Notes under the pieces: model-generated
Databases searched by the model: none
What the model was told of the DNA's origin: nothing
The model's input: only the letters and a program-made list of their open reading frames with translations
Translations under genes and position numbers: made by a program
Part shown: piece by piece, positions 42,601 to 50,975 of the stretch
Numbering within the stretch: the stretch's first letter is position 1
How the letters are laid out: each line of letters starts with the position of its first letter
NCBI GenBank assembly: GCA_023457495.1
Contig: JAEWLQ010000051.1
Span: forward strand, 1 to 64,000
DNA from: Pseudomonadota bacterium
GTDB lineage: Bacteria > Pseudomonadota > Gammaproteobacteria > Steroidobacterales > Steroidobacteraceae
Length of the DNA: 64,000 bases
Reading direction: 5' to 3'

Positions 42601-43239
42601 ACGGGGGATGCCCGCGTTACGGCGCTCCCGACGGCCATCACCGCGACGGCCGGAACCCCATTCGATTTGCCGGGCATCGTCGTCTCGCACCAGGGTCCGG
42701 TGGTGGCAGGCAGGCTCACGATCACGATTCCAGCCGGAGTGCTTCCGGTTTCTTTGTCCGGAACGTCGCTGGTGTGCTCGGGTTCGGCCACGATCGAGTG
42801 CTCTCTGCACCAAGGCTGGGCCGAAGGCCAGGAAGAGCGGGTGGACTTGAGGTTGTTAGCGCCGGCAGTGGGCAACTACGTGATCACGGCGAGAGTTACC
42901 GCCGCCAACGACCTCACGAACACGAATGATGAAACCAGGATCGCCGTGACCGTGAGCGCAGCGCCCCCTCCGTCGACGAGTCCGCCGCCAACCGGCGGGG
43001 GCGGAAGCAGCAGTAGCAGCAGTAGCAGCGGTGGTGGCGGAGGCGGCGGAGGCCGCATCGAATGGCCCATTGCGCTCTTGTTGGGTCTCTTGCTGGTCCA
43101 GCGGTTACGACTCAATCGAGCTTCACGCGCATCGACTTGCGCTCGCGGAAATGGGACGTCACGAGCGGGCGAAACCCTTCGCGCGTGCGAGCCAGTGCTT
43201 GAGCGCGCCGAGAACATGGAGCGCCGCGAGCCCCACTAG
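39601..43239 (+). CDS. Secreted reprolysin-like zinc metalloprotease with CARDB/DUF11 repeats
   Basis: 1212 aa, GTG start, signal peptide (LLALALSSLVPAAE). A propeptide-like domain precedes the protease core with zinc site HEIGHNLGADHDG near residue 322 and a Met-turn region at YLMSPTFNYS. From about 380 to 1115 come several CARDB/DUF11-type Ig-like repeats, each with a Cys pair. Then a Ser/Gly run (near 1135-1150) and a TM helix (IEWPIALLLGLLLVQRL), like a GlyGly-CTERM sorting signal. About 40 further residues follow, which is too long for that signal; this end overlaps a truncated antisense gene, so the stop may be secondary. Confidence 0.82.
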   Translation: MGTGSRFVAALLALALSSLVPAAERPHIGFAEKIVVTPGTARVQFDAYGRRFALNLRSNDRALGRLSLKQRTSIAGTRLWRGTLEGQSGSWVRLTESGGASEGVIWDGHDLYVVTRYENIASSLGAPLTAKAGDTVIFRLSDSTNLLPSGYCGTGPSPDGLASNNGLVQYRNMVAEMKIQSRMQAIAPSARQLEISMIADSTLVARTSDAMASMLGIYNIVDGIYAEQLGLLIVPADIRLIPAAGDPFTSTNPATLLGQLETYRLNTPAIASLGIAHLFTGLDLDGDIGGIARLGGACQATEAVSLTEGWLDNLSSALIMAHEIGHNLGADHDGTGACVTVPDSDSYLMSPTFNYSQRFSQCSLDSMNAFLATASCLAPAVYAKVELPRDSRSFFVDVDVPMTMPFDLHSTGTSTINGAKLDLNVHESFVLTATTPGVTCTPVPPLLSCDVGSIPAGEVRRVELTFIPGQQGYFDMGATVSASNNQNTRDTSQRNSINVRPNIDVSVAVATSTSIAVLGDMVDVTLTVRSLRTRTALDVRVSVSGGGLSAESFDAPAGVTCRYGVNIAGDAICSLGDIPGGETRTIVMHSRASQVVHQVLGRAYVTASNESSGNLNNEATFTMSVGAGHDVGLEDLMPMEPVRYNMPFEYRANLRSYGTESVDGVRVNIELNMQVPRALDSITSVTLGGNACIRHYNWRYECIVGTMAAGEVLPISIVGIATGVGVNRVTMDSYATVNDNPSNDRVSRSWIVLYGLDASLQGGVSELIEGVEGGGSFGVWSNGIQAANDAVLNVEFPEQVRLTRIDVSQFSTANCSIVDPRHLRCTYDFPPSSLHQSFSYYVISDVPGTYQATATLELEGDENPANNTLQFPVNVAAYIDAGVRRPETLPLFMLTGQDLTIPFEVFIGPRPVSDVSLEIFAQQSAEISSVSTGSGTCTRVLANQYTCALGDLPSGSVVNLSAVFTTTNTEGTAYFSASVSTPGDKIPNNNNAHASMRITATGDARVTALPTAITATAGTPFDLPGIVVSHQGPVVAGRLTITIPAGVLPVSLSGTSLVCSGSATIECSLHQGWAEGQEERVDLRLLAPAVGNYVITARVTAANDLTNTNDETRIAVTVSAAPPPSTSPPPTGGGGSSSSSSSSGGGGGGGGRIEWPIALLLGLLLVQRLRLNRASRASTCARGNGTSRAGETLRACEPVLERAENMERREPH

Positions 43240-43515
43240 AATGTTGAACAGCAACTCGTGCAGGTCTTCGAGCGTGTCCTCGCTGCCGAGGACCAGTCGC
43301 GGAATCTCGAGCCCGTTGAAGAACCGTAACGGCTCGTTCTCGGCGGAGGAGAGCGCCCAGCCGGAGATCGGGATCGCGAACAGGAGTAGGTAGAACGCGA
43401 CATGCACGAAGCGCGCGGGACCGATTTCGTAGCGCTTCATGTCGGCGGGCCACGCCGGCGTCGGATTGACGAGACGCCAGTGGCGCCCGGCCATCGTATG
43501 AATCGCTACTCGCAT
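43159..43515 (-). pseudogene. Cytochrome b561-family fragment
   Basis: Reads WRLVNPTPAWPADMKRYE, FVHVAFYLLLFAIPISGWAL, LHELLFNILVGLAALHVLGA, the second half of a bacterial cytochrome b561 (normally about 180 aa, four TM). The first two TM helices with their haem His are missing, so it cannot be functional. Its 3' end overlaps the metalloprotease C-terminus by 81 bp. Confidence 0.8.
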
Positions 43516-43595
43516 AAGCGTACGTCCGTATGCGCTTTTCGCCGACTTGCCCCAACGATGCGTCGGCGGATACTCCGGACAAACGAGGGGCGCGC

Positions 43596-43979
43596 ATGTA
43601 CTACATCGTCGACTCAACCAAACCATTCGACCAGGCGGCCAGGGACCTGGACGCCGCCGTGAAGGCGGGCGGCTTCGGGGTCCTGCACGTTCACGATCTC
43701 GGCAATACCCTGCGCAACAAGGGGCAGGCGTTCACCGAGCAGTGCAAGGTGTTCGAGGTCTGCAATCCGGCGCAGGCGTCGAAGGTGCTCGCGACGGACA
43801 TGCGCCTCAACATGGCGTTGCCGTGCCGCATTTCCGTGTTCACGGATCACGGCAAGACGCGGATCGGCATGATCCGGCCGGCCGCGATGCTCGCGCCGCT
43901 TTCGGCGGATCCTGCGTTGGCGCAGGTGGCCGCGGACGTGGAGCAGGCGACGATCCGCATGATCGACGCGGCCAGGTAG
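43596..43979 (+). CDS. DUF302 protein
   Basis: 127 aa from ATG 43596 (ribosome site GAGGGG). YYIVDSTKPFDQAARDLDAA, VLHVHDLGNTLRNKG, VFEVCNPAQASKVLATD and LPCRISVFTDHGKTRIGMIR are the DUF302 pattern. A small alpha/beta domain of unknown role, sometimes beside redox proteins, which fits the cytochrome relic next to it. Confidence 0.9.
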   Translation: MYYIVDSTKPFDQAARDLDAAVKAGGFGVLHVHDLGNTLRNKGQAFTEQCKVFEVCNPAQASKVLATDMRLNMALPCRISVFTDHGKTRIGMIRPAAMLAPLSADPALAQVAADVEQATIRMIDAAR

Positions 43980-44227
43980 TTGCCGCTGATCGTCGCGGGC
44001 CTTCGAGGCTCGCCCAGGTTTCTGCGAGTTTCACCTGTCGCGCTTTGGCTCTACGGCAATCGACTGCCGTCGCCGATAGATCATTCCGCAAGCTGCGCCG
44101 ACAGTTTTCGAAGGCGCCGATTTTACTGCCGGTTATTTGAACTCCCTTCTGCAAACAACCGTATAGCTCTCCACGATACGGCCGCTACTTAGGGTTCGGT
44201 CGGTTTGTTTGTCTGGGGGTCTCTTCG
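43980..44227 (+). other. Intergenic leader before the thrombospondin-3 gene
   Basis: About 250 bases without a supported gene. The final 40 bases are G/T-rich (GGTTCGGTCGGTTTGTTTG) and hold the ribosome region. No clear terminator or structured RNA is seen. Confidence 0.35.
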
Positions 44228-47200
44228 ATGTTTCGCAATCTCTTCGCGCGCCTCGGCGGCGTGCTCTCTTTCATCGTGCTCTTTTCGGCCGGTACGCAAA
44301 TCGCTGCGGCGCAGGCCACGTACTACACGAACTCGGATAACGAGAACAACGCCGGCACCCATGTCGCGGACAACGACATGGACGTGCAGGTGAACAACAA
44401 CAGCCTCAATCATCCCATCGAATTCAACATCAACGTGACCACGTTGCCGCAGAACTCCGCGGTTCTCACGGTGTTCGCGAACGACGTGGACGAAGAAGAC
44501 GGCGAAATCGACGACGTCTACTTCAACGGCCACTTTCTCGGGCGTCTGACGGGCGCCAACAACGTCTGGAGTTCCACGTCCTTCAACATCGACCCCTCCT
44601 GGGTGGTGCAGGGCCGGAACCTCGTCCAGGTCCTGGTGGACACGGGCGGAGACGCCGTGATCTGGGTCACGACCGTGGACTGGGGCCAATTGCTCATCGA
44701 TGGCGGCGGCGCGACCGACGGCGACACGCGCGGCGTGCAAATCACCGGGACGTCCGTAGCCGGTTCTACGGTCACAATCAACACGTCGACCTTCGTGCAC
44801 TCCATCACGGGCGGCAACTACCGCCTGCAGATCAGCCTGATCGACCCGACGGGAGATGCGGTCACGGTACTCACGCAGAACTTCGCCGTCGCGGCGGGCG
44901 CGGACGACACGCGTCTCGCGAACCCGACCTATCCACTGGCGCGTGCATCCGGCGTCTATACCGTGCAGGCGCAGCTCTTTTGGCTGGATCCCAACCAGGG
45001 CAACTTCCCCGTGCAGCAGGACATCGCCACCGCGCAGTTCACGCACACCACGGGCGTGGGCGCGGGCAATTTCGCCAATGACAGCGACGGCGACGGACTT
45101 CTCGATGGCGCCGAATCGACCCTCGGCACGAACCCCAACAATTCGGACACCGACGGCGACGGCGTGAGCGACGGCGCGGAAGTGGGTCCGAATCTGGCCT
45201 CACCCATCGACACCGACGGCGACGGCATCATCAACGCGCTCGAATCCTCGCTGCTCGACACCGACGGCGATGGCGTGAACGATCAGATCGACCCGGCCAA
45301 CAACGATGTCTGCGTGCCGAATGCGAACACCGCGCTGTGTCTCGCGGCGGACAGCGACGGCGACGGCCTCACCAATGCGCAGGAAGATGCGCTGGGCACG
45401 GGCCGCAACACGGCGGACACCGATGGCGACGGCGTCAACGACGGCACGGAAGTCGGTGGCAACGTGAGCGCTCCAGTCGACACCGACGGTGACGGCGTGA
45501 TCGACGCGCTCGAATCCTCCGTGACGGACACGGACGGCGACGGCGTGTCCAATCAGCTCGATCCCGCCAATGCCAACCCCTGTGTGCCCAACGCCAACTC
45601 GACGGCGTGCCTCGCGCTCGACAGCGACGGCGATGGCCTGACCAACGGCCAGGAAGAGACGCTCGGCACGAATCGCAACAGCAACGACACCGACGGCGAC
45701 GGCGCGCTCGACGCCGCCGAAGTCGGCGGCAACATCAACGTGCCGGTCGACACCGATTTCGACGGCATTCCGGACGTGCTCGAATCGTCGATCATCGACA
45801 ACGATGGCGACGGGATCGCGAATCAGTTCGACCCGGTGAACAACAACCCCTGCCTGCCGAACGCCAACTCCGCGGCCTGTCTCGCGGTAGATAGCGACGG
45901 CGACGGGCTCACCAATGCGCAGGAAGACGCGCTCGGCACCAACCGCAACGACGCCGACACCGACGGTGACGGCACTCCCGATGGCGTCGAAGTCGGCGGC
46001 AACGTGAACGCCCCGGTCGACAGCGATTTCGACGGCATACCGGACGTGCTGGAGTCGTCCATTCTCGACAGCGACGGCGACGGCACTCCGAACCAGAGCG
46101 ACTCGACCAACAGCAATCCCTGCGCACCGAACCGGAACTCGACGCCTTGCCTCGCGCTCGACAACGACGGTGACGGGCTCACCAACGGCGAAGAAGACGC
46201 ATTGGGCACGGACCGCGACAATGCGGATTCGGATGGCGACGGCATTCCGGACGGCCTGGAAGTGGGCGACCCGCGGTCGCCGACGGACACGGACGGCGAC
46301 GGCATTCCCGATGTCTTCGAAGCCGGCGACACCGACGGCGACGGCATCCCGAACTCCGAAGACACGGACAGCGACAACGACGGCATTCCGGATAGCGTGG
46401 AAGTCGGCGCGGATCCGCTCAACCCGGTAGACACCGACAATGACGGCACGCCTGACTACCTGGATCGCGACAGCGACGGCGACGGCCTGCCGGATGCGCT
46501 CGAAGCCGGTTTTGCCAACGGCGTCGCGCGCGATACGGACGGCGACGGCACGCCTGACTACCTGGATCTCGACAGCGATGGCGACACGCTGCCGGATGCG
46601 CTGGAAGGCAACGCGAGTGGCGTCGACACCGACGGCGATGGCATCGACGACGCCTTCGACGCCGACACGCTCGGCGACGGCGACATCAATGGCGATGGCA
46701 TCGGCGATTCGGCGACGCTGTTCGACCGCGACAACGATGGCCTGCCGGATCACCTCGACACCGATTCCGACAACGACGGCATCCTCGACTCGTACGAAGG
46801 AACGCCCACGGTGTTGACGGACACCGACGGCGACGGCATTCCGGACGTGCATGACCTCGACAGCGACAACGACGGCGTGCCGGACGTGATCGAGGCGGGT
46901 CTCATCGATGCCAATGGCGACTGGATGATGGATGAAGGCCAGACGCGCACCGGCCACCCGCTGGCGGCATACCGCACGGCGAACGGTCCTGTCGCCACCG
47001 GTCCGGATAGCGATGGCGACGGCATCCCCGACTCCATCGACCCGGCCCCCTATCTCTTCGGCACGTTCACCGATGCCGACGGCGATGGCGTGGGTGACTT
47101 GGTGGACCTCGACCTCGACAACGACGGCATCCCCAACGATGCCGACGGCTGGGACGACACCGACGGCGACGGTCTGCCCAACTACGCCGACCTCGATTCC

Positions 47201-48295
47201 GACGGCGACGGCTTGTCCGATCTCGTGGAAGCGGGCGGCGTGGATGCCAATCGCGATGGTCTGGTCGACAACTTCGTCGACGTGAACCGCAACGGCCTGT
47301 CGGACCAATACGAGACCGCGCTCGGTGGCACACCGCTTCCGCTGCCGGATCAGGACGGCGATGGCGTGACCAATCACCGCGATCTCGACAGCGACGGCGA
47401 CGGCATCAGCGACGTGATCGAAGCGGGCGGAGCCGATGCGAATGGCGACGGCCGCCGGGATGGCGGAGGACTCTTCCTTCCTGCGCCCGATACGGATGGA
47501 GATGGCATGCCTGACCACCTGGATCTCGACAGCGACAACGATTCGATTCCCGATGCCCGCGAGGGCCGCGGCGATTCGGATGGCGACGGCATTCCGGACG
47601 CGCTCGACAAGCCGGGCAAGCTCAAGACCGCGGTGCGTGGCGCCGGCGCGTTCGAGCCTGTCACCTTGTTAGGCCTGTTCGGACTGATCACGTGGCTGGT
47701 GGCGCGCCGTACCGGGCGCGCGCGGCTCGCGGGCGCGTTGCCGGCACTGGCCTGCGTGCTGCTCGGTGCGCAGACCATCGACGCGCGCGCCGTTGAGCCG
47801 GGCTCGAGTGGCTGGCACGTCGGCGTCGATGTCGGCCTGTCGCACGTCGAGCCGCAGGTGCCCGACGGCGGCTACCGCATCGACGACAAGCAGGGTACCG
47901 GCTATCGCCTCAGCCTCGGCTACTCGTGGTCGCCGTCGTGGAGCGCGGAGCTGTTCCATGCGGACGGCGGCAAGGCCGGCATCGCATCGGACAATCCGTC
48001 CGTGGGACATCTCGGCGAGATCGACTACAAGTTGCTGGGACTCGGCGTGGAATGGGCGCCTTTCAAAGGGGGCCGCGATGCTGCCTGGTTCCCGCTCGCC
48101 AAGGCGGGCCTCGTGAAGATCCGCAACCGCGTGAGCACGACCGTGATCCAGTACGAGAAGAACAACGACCTCGGCTACTACCTGGGTGGGGGCGTGGGGC
48201 TGCGCCTCGGCGACCGATGGGTGGCGCAGGGCGAAGTGGTGAGCTACGACAGGGACGAGATGTTCTACACGCTCGGGGTGCGCATGCGATTCTGA
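44228..48295 (+). CDS. Thrombospondin type-3 repeat protein fused to an outer-membrane beta-barrel
   Basis: 1355 aa. Signal peptide (LSFIVLFSAGTQIAAAQ). N-terminal beta domains to about 280, then some 850 residues of Ca-binding DxDGDGxxD repeats (SDGDGLLDGAE, TDGDGVSDGAE and so on). Near 1141 comes a sorting-like TM helix (FEPVTLLGLFGLITWLVARR); next a second signal-like helix (LAGALPALACVLLGAQ) ending ARA; then 168 residues of beta-barrel (GWHVGVDVGLSHVEPQVPDG, YRLSLGYSWSPSWSAELF) ending in Phe, as outer-membrane barrels do. It looks like two genes made into one. Role is probably surface Ca-binding or adhesion. Confidence 0.85.
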   Translation: MFRNLFARLGGVLSFIVLFSAGTQIAAAQATYYTNSDNENNAGTHVADNDMDVQVNNNSLNHPIEFNINVTTLPQNSAVLTVFANDVDEEDGEIDDVYFNGHFLGRLTGANNVWSSTSFNIDPSWVVQGRNLVQVLVDTGGDAVIWVTTVDWGQLLIDGGGATDGDTRGVQITGTSVAGSTVTINTSTFVHSITGGNYRLQISLIDPTGDAVTVLTQNFAVAAGADDTRLANPTYPLARASGVYTVQAQLFWLDPNQGNFPVQQDIATAQFTHTTGVGAGNFANDSDGDGLLDGAESTLGTNPNNSDTDGDGVSDGAEVGPNLASPIDTDGDGIINALESSLLDTDGDGVNDQIDPANNDVCVPNANTALCLAADSDGDGLTNAQEDALGTGRNTADTDGDGVNDGTEVGGNVSAPVDTDGDGVIDALESSVTDTDGDGVSNQLDPANANPCVPNANSTACLALDSDGDGLTNGQEETLGTNRNSNDTDGDGALDAAEVGGNINVPVDTDFDGIPDVLESSIIDNDGDGIANQFDPVNNNPCLPNANSAACLAVDSDGDGLTNAQEDALGTNRNDADTDGDGTPDGVEVGGNVNAPVDSDFDGIPDVLESSILDSDGDGTPNQSDSTNSNPCAPNRNSTPCLALDNDGDGLTNGEEDALGTDRDNADSDGDGIPDGLEVGDPRSPTDTDGDGIPDVFEAGDTDGDGIPNSEDTDSDNDGIPDSVEVGADPLNPVDTDNDGTPDYLDRDSDGDGLPDALEAGFANGVARDTDGDGTPDYLDLDSDGDTLPDALEGNASGVDTDGDGIDDAFDADTLGDGDINGDGIGDSATLFDRDNDGLPDHLDTDSDNDGILDSYEGTPTVLTDTDGDGIPDVHDLDSDNDGVPDVIEAGLIDANGDWMMDEGQTRTGHPLAAYRTANGPVATGPDSDGDGIPDSIDPAPYLFGTFTDADGDGVGDLVDLDLDNDGIPNDADGWDDTDGDGLPNYADLDSDGDGLSDLVEAGGVDANRDGLVDNFVDVNRNGLSDQYETALGGTPLPLPDQDGDGVTNHRDLDSDGDGISDVIEAGGADANGDGRRDGGGLFLPAPDTDGDGMPDHLDLDSDNDSIPDAREGRGDSDGDGIPDALDKPGKLKTAVRGAGAFEPVTLLGLFGLITWLVARRTGRARLAGALPALACVLLGAQTIDARAVEPGSSGWHVGVDVGLSHVEPQVPDGGYRIDDKQGTGYRLSLGYSWSPSWSAELFHADGGKAGIASDNPSVGHLGEIDYKLLGLGVEWAPFKGGRDAAWFPLAKAGLVKIRNRVSTTVIQYEKNNDLGYYLGGGVGLRLGDRWVAQGEVVSYDRDEMFYTLGVRMRF

Positions 48296-48391
48296 GGGGT
48301 GCCGCTTCGAATAGGACCAGTGGGCCATTGTGGCCGCCGTACCGCTGCGTCACGGTTGGTGCTTCGAGAGTCACCATCGACAGGTACGCAC

Positions 48392-48673
48392 ATGCCTCGA
48401 AGAACACGAAGTTTGCTTCGCACCGCTGGACGAACGGCCGTCATTTCGGGAGTCGCCACCGCCACGGCGGGACGCGTCGCGCGCCGGCAGCAGGATAAGT
48501 TCGCGCGTCAGTCTGTCGCGCCCGAAATGGTCGCGGTCCAGCCGGCGCAGCCGGCGAGCCAAGCCGGTCACGATGACCTCATTGGCTCTTTGCAGATGCT
48601 CACGGCGCTGCACAACTCCGGCGATCTGAACGATCAGGAGTTCAAGGCCGCGAAGGCCAAGCTTCTGTCCTGA
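48392..48673 (+). CDS. Small SHOCT-domain protein
   Basis: 93 aa from ATG 48392: a basic N-terminus with a short hydrophobic segment (GRTAVISGVATATAGRVARR), a Gln/Pro/Ala linker and a C-terminal SHOCT helix pair (DLIGSLQMLTALHNSGDLND, QEFKAAKAKLL). SHOCT pieces mediate oligomer or membrane contacts. Confidence 0.78.
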   Translation: MPRRTRSLLRTAGRTAVISGVATATAGRVARRQQDKFARQSVAPEMVAVQPAQPASQAGHDDLIGSLQMLTALHNSGDLNDQEFKAAKAKLLS

Positions 48674-48777
48674 GTCAGGCGCAAGTTAGGGACAAGCACC
48701 TGCCGGCCATTCAAATGGCTTGCTCTACCCGTGCGCGAGAGGTATTTATCGGCTGACACCCGCCAGGTAAAACCACC

Positions 48778-49263
48778 ATGAACCGCGCAACCCAGGGAAT
48801 TCTGCTCGGCGGCTTCTTCGCCGGGCTCGCCGACTTCATCTATCCCACCGTCACCGCGGTCATGGCAGGCAATCCCTGGACGCGGCCCTGGAAGGGCGTC
48901 GCGAGCGGGTTGTTAGGACCCAGTGCCCACCAGGGCGGTCTCGGCATCGTCGCGCTCGGCGCGGCGCTGCACTTCTTCATCTGCTTCGCCGCCGCCGCGC
49001 TGCTGTACCTGATCGTGAGCCGCGTGAGGTTCGTGCCGCGCCAGTGGATCGTGCTCGGCATCCTCTACGGCATCGCGTTCGCGCTGGTGATGAACTACGT
49101 CGTGTTGCCGCTGTCGGCGATCGGGCGGCCTATCTATCCGGTCGAAGGGTTGCACAAGACGTTCTTCTTCCATGTCCTGCTGGTCGGGTGGCCCACCGCG
49201 TTCTTCGTCTCCAGGGCGTTGAAGTCCGCCAGCGGAGAGAACGCCAGGGTTTCGCTGACATGA
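48778..49263 (+). CDS. Four-TM membrane protein
   Basis: 161 aa with four TM helices (GILLGGFFAGLADFIYPTVT; ALGAALHFFICFAAAALLYL; WIVLGILYGIAFALVMNYVV; FFFHVLLVGWPTAFFV). No family name recognised. Its last codons (NARVSLT-stop) are encoded by the dispersed GTTTCGCTGACAT element. Confidence 0.75.
   Translation: MNRATQGILLGGFFAGLADFIYPTVTAVMAGNPWTRPWKGVASGLLGPSAHQGGLGIVALGAALHFFICFAAAALLYLIVSRVRFVPRQWIVLGILYGIAFALVMNYVVLPLSAIGRPIYPVEGLHKTFFFHVLLVGWPTAFFVSRALKSASGENARVSLT
49246..49261 (+). repeat. Dispersed GTTTCGCTGACAT element
   Basis: AGGGTTTCGCTGACAT, shared with 25871-25887 and, with one base less, 20834-20848. Here it provides the 3' end of a membrane protein gene. Confidence 0.55.
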
Positions 49264-49295
49264 ACGCGGATTGACGATGCGCTAGACTGCGCGCC

Positions 49296-50441
49296 TTGAC
49301 CTCATCCATAGCCGGATTTCCCGCGCGCCTCGCGACGCGCCTCGCCTTCCTCGTCGCCGGATTCGGCATCTCCTGCTGGGCGCCGCTCGTGCCTTATGCC
49401 AAGGACCGACTCGTCGTCGACGAGCAGGTGCTCGGCATCCTCCTGTTGTGCATCGGCATCGGCTCGCTGGTGGCGATGTTCTTCACGGGCATGTTGAGCT
49501 CCCGGTTCGGCACGCGGCCGGTCATCCTGGTGAGTGGTTTCGGTCTCGCCGCGGTGCTGCCCTGGCTCGCCATCTGCTCCACGCCGTTCACGCTTGGATT
49601 GGCGCTGCTGCTGTTCGGCGCCGCGCTCGGTTCGCTCGACGTGGCGATGAACATCCACGCGGTCGAAGTCGAGCGCGCGGCCGGCGAGCCGCTGCTGTCG
49701 GGATTCCACGCGCTCTACAGTCTCGGCGGATTCGCGGGGGCGGCGTTCGTCACGATGTTGCTGTCGTTCGGACTCGGGCCAGTGGTTTGCGTGTTCCTGG
49801 GCGCGGGGCTGATGGTGGCCGCGATGTTCGTGACCTGGCCCGGCCTGCTGAAAACCCGCTCCGCGGAAGGCGATCCGCACTTCGCATGGCCCCGCGGCGT
49901 GGTGCTGGTGATCGCCGCGCTCGCCGCGATCATGTTCCTCGCCGAAGGCGCGGTGCTCGACTGGAGCGCATTGCTCATCACCGGCAATGGACTGGTGCAC
50001 GTGGAGCAGGGCGGTCTCGGCTACATGTTGTTCTCGATCGCCATGACGGTGACGCGTTTCGCCGGCGACGCATTGACCGCGCGCCTCGGCGATCGCGCGA
50101 TCATGATCTGGGGCAGCCTGGTGGCGATCGGCGGATTCATCGTGGTCCTGACCACGACGTTGGTGACCGTCTCGATGGTGGGGTTCATCCTGATCGGCCT
50201 GGGCGCGGCGAACGTCGTGCCGGTGCTATTCCGCCGCGCGGGTAGTCAGACGGTGATGCCGCCGGTGCTCGCCATCGCGGCGATCACGACGACGGGATAC
50301 GCAGGCATCCTGCTCGGGCCCGCGGTCATCGGCTTCGTGGCCGATCACATCGGGCTGACGCTGGCGTTCTGGATGATCCCGGTGCTACTGCTGTCCGTCC
50401 CGCTGTGCGCGTCCGTGGTAGCGCCGCGCCAGGATCGATGA
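49296..50441 (+). CDS. MFS transporter
   Basis: 381 aa (TTG start), twelve TM helices. SSRFGTRPVILVSGFG between TM2 and TM3 is the MFS loop motif; WAPLVPYAKDRL and MNIHAVEVERAAG fit the YbjJ-like branch. Substrate unknown. A fragment of this gene or a paralogue lies at 25764-25890. Confidence 0.88.
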   Translation: MTSSIAGFPARLATRLAFLVAGFGISCWAPLVPYAKDRLVVDEQVLGILLLCIGIGSLVAMFFTGMLSSRFGTRPVILVSGFGLAAVLPWLAICSTPFTLGLALLLFGAALGSLDVAMNIHAVEVERAAGEPLLSGFHALYSLGGFAGAAFVTMLLSFGLGPVVCVFLGAGLMVAAMFVTWPGLLKTRSAEGDPHFAWPRGVVLVIAALAAIMFLAEGAVLDWSALLITGNGLVHVEQGGLGYMLFSIAMTVTRFAGDALTARLGDRAIMIWGSLVAIGGFIVVLTTTLVTVSMVGFILIGLGAANVVPVLFRRAGSQTVMPPVLAIAAITTTGYAGILLGPAVIGFVADHIGLTLAFWMIPVLLLSVPLCASVVAPRQDR

Positions 50442-50464
50442 CTTCTCAACTCGGAGTAAGCACC

Positions 50465-50968
50465 ATGCCCACATTCGATGTCCCCGCCGTCGGTCCCGTC
50501 GACTTTCCAGGTGGAACGGATGGTTATTGGCAGTTCGCGCTGCCGATGCGCGGGGGTGAGGTGCCGGTCGACATCAACGTCGACGGCGATGTATTCACCA
50601 AGGCCATGCTCGAGGAGATCAAGGTCTTCATCGCGGACGCCGTGCGCTTCGATGAAATCTCCCGCGACGCGCTCAAACAGGAGCACACCGAAAAGCCCGA
50701 GGGCACGGTGAGCACGTACCTGAGCCATCACGCGGAAGAGCTGAGCGAGAAGGAGCTGGTCAAGATCTTCGGCGTCGAGGATCCGGACGATCTCACCATC
50801 GACCATCTGATCGATGCGCTGCAGCTCAAGCGCATCGGTCTCTACCCTGGCGCCGATGATCTGACGGCCGTGTTCGACTACACGATCGACGAGGAGGCGA
50901 CTGACTACATCCTCGCCGTCGAGTTCGATCGGGACGGGGAAGTGTTCGGCATCTCGATGGATAGCTGA
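50465..50968 (+). CDS. DUF2004-like protein
   Basis: 167 aa from ATG 50465. Acidic and cytosolic; VPVDINVDGDVFTKAMLEEI and TAVFDYTIDEEATDYILAVE fit the DUF2004 pattern as I know it. Function unknown; family members often sit near toxin-immunity genes. Confidence 0.6.
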   Translation: MPTFDVPAVGPVDFPGGTDGYWQFALPMRGGEVPVDINVDGDVFTKAMLEEIKVFIADAVRFDEISRDALKQEHTEKPEGTVSTYLSHHAEELSEKELVKIFGVEDPDDLTIDHLIDALQLKRIGLYPGADDLTAVFDYTIDEEATDYILAVEFDRDGEVFGISMDS

Positions 50969-50975
50969 GGTCGAT

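Noticed and set aside
45200..47518. Long antisense open frame (about 770 codons) opposite the thrombospondin-3 gene
   Set aside because: It is a by-product of the repeated GAC/GGC-rich Asp-Gly codons on the other strand; composition is Val/Ala/Arg-rich nonsense with no family likeness.
50501..50520. GACTTTCCAGGTGGAACGGA as a further copy of the dispersed palindrome
   Set aside because: It differs at several positions and lies in the conserved start of a DUF2004-like protein; probably chance.
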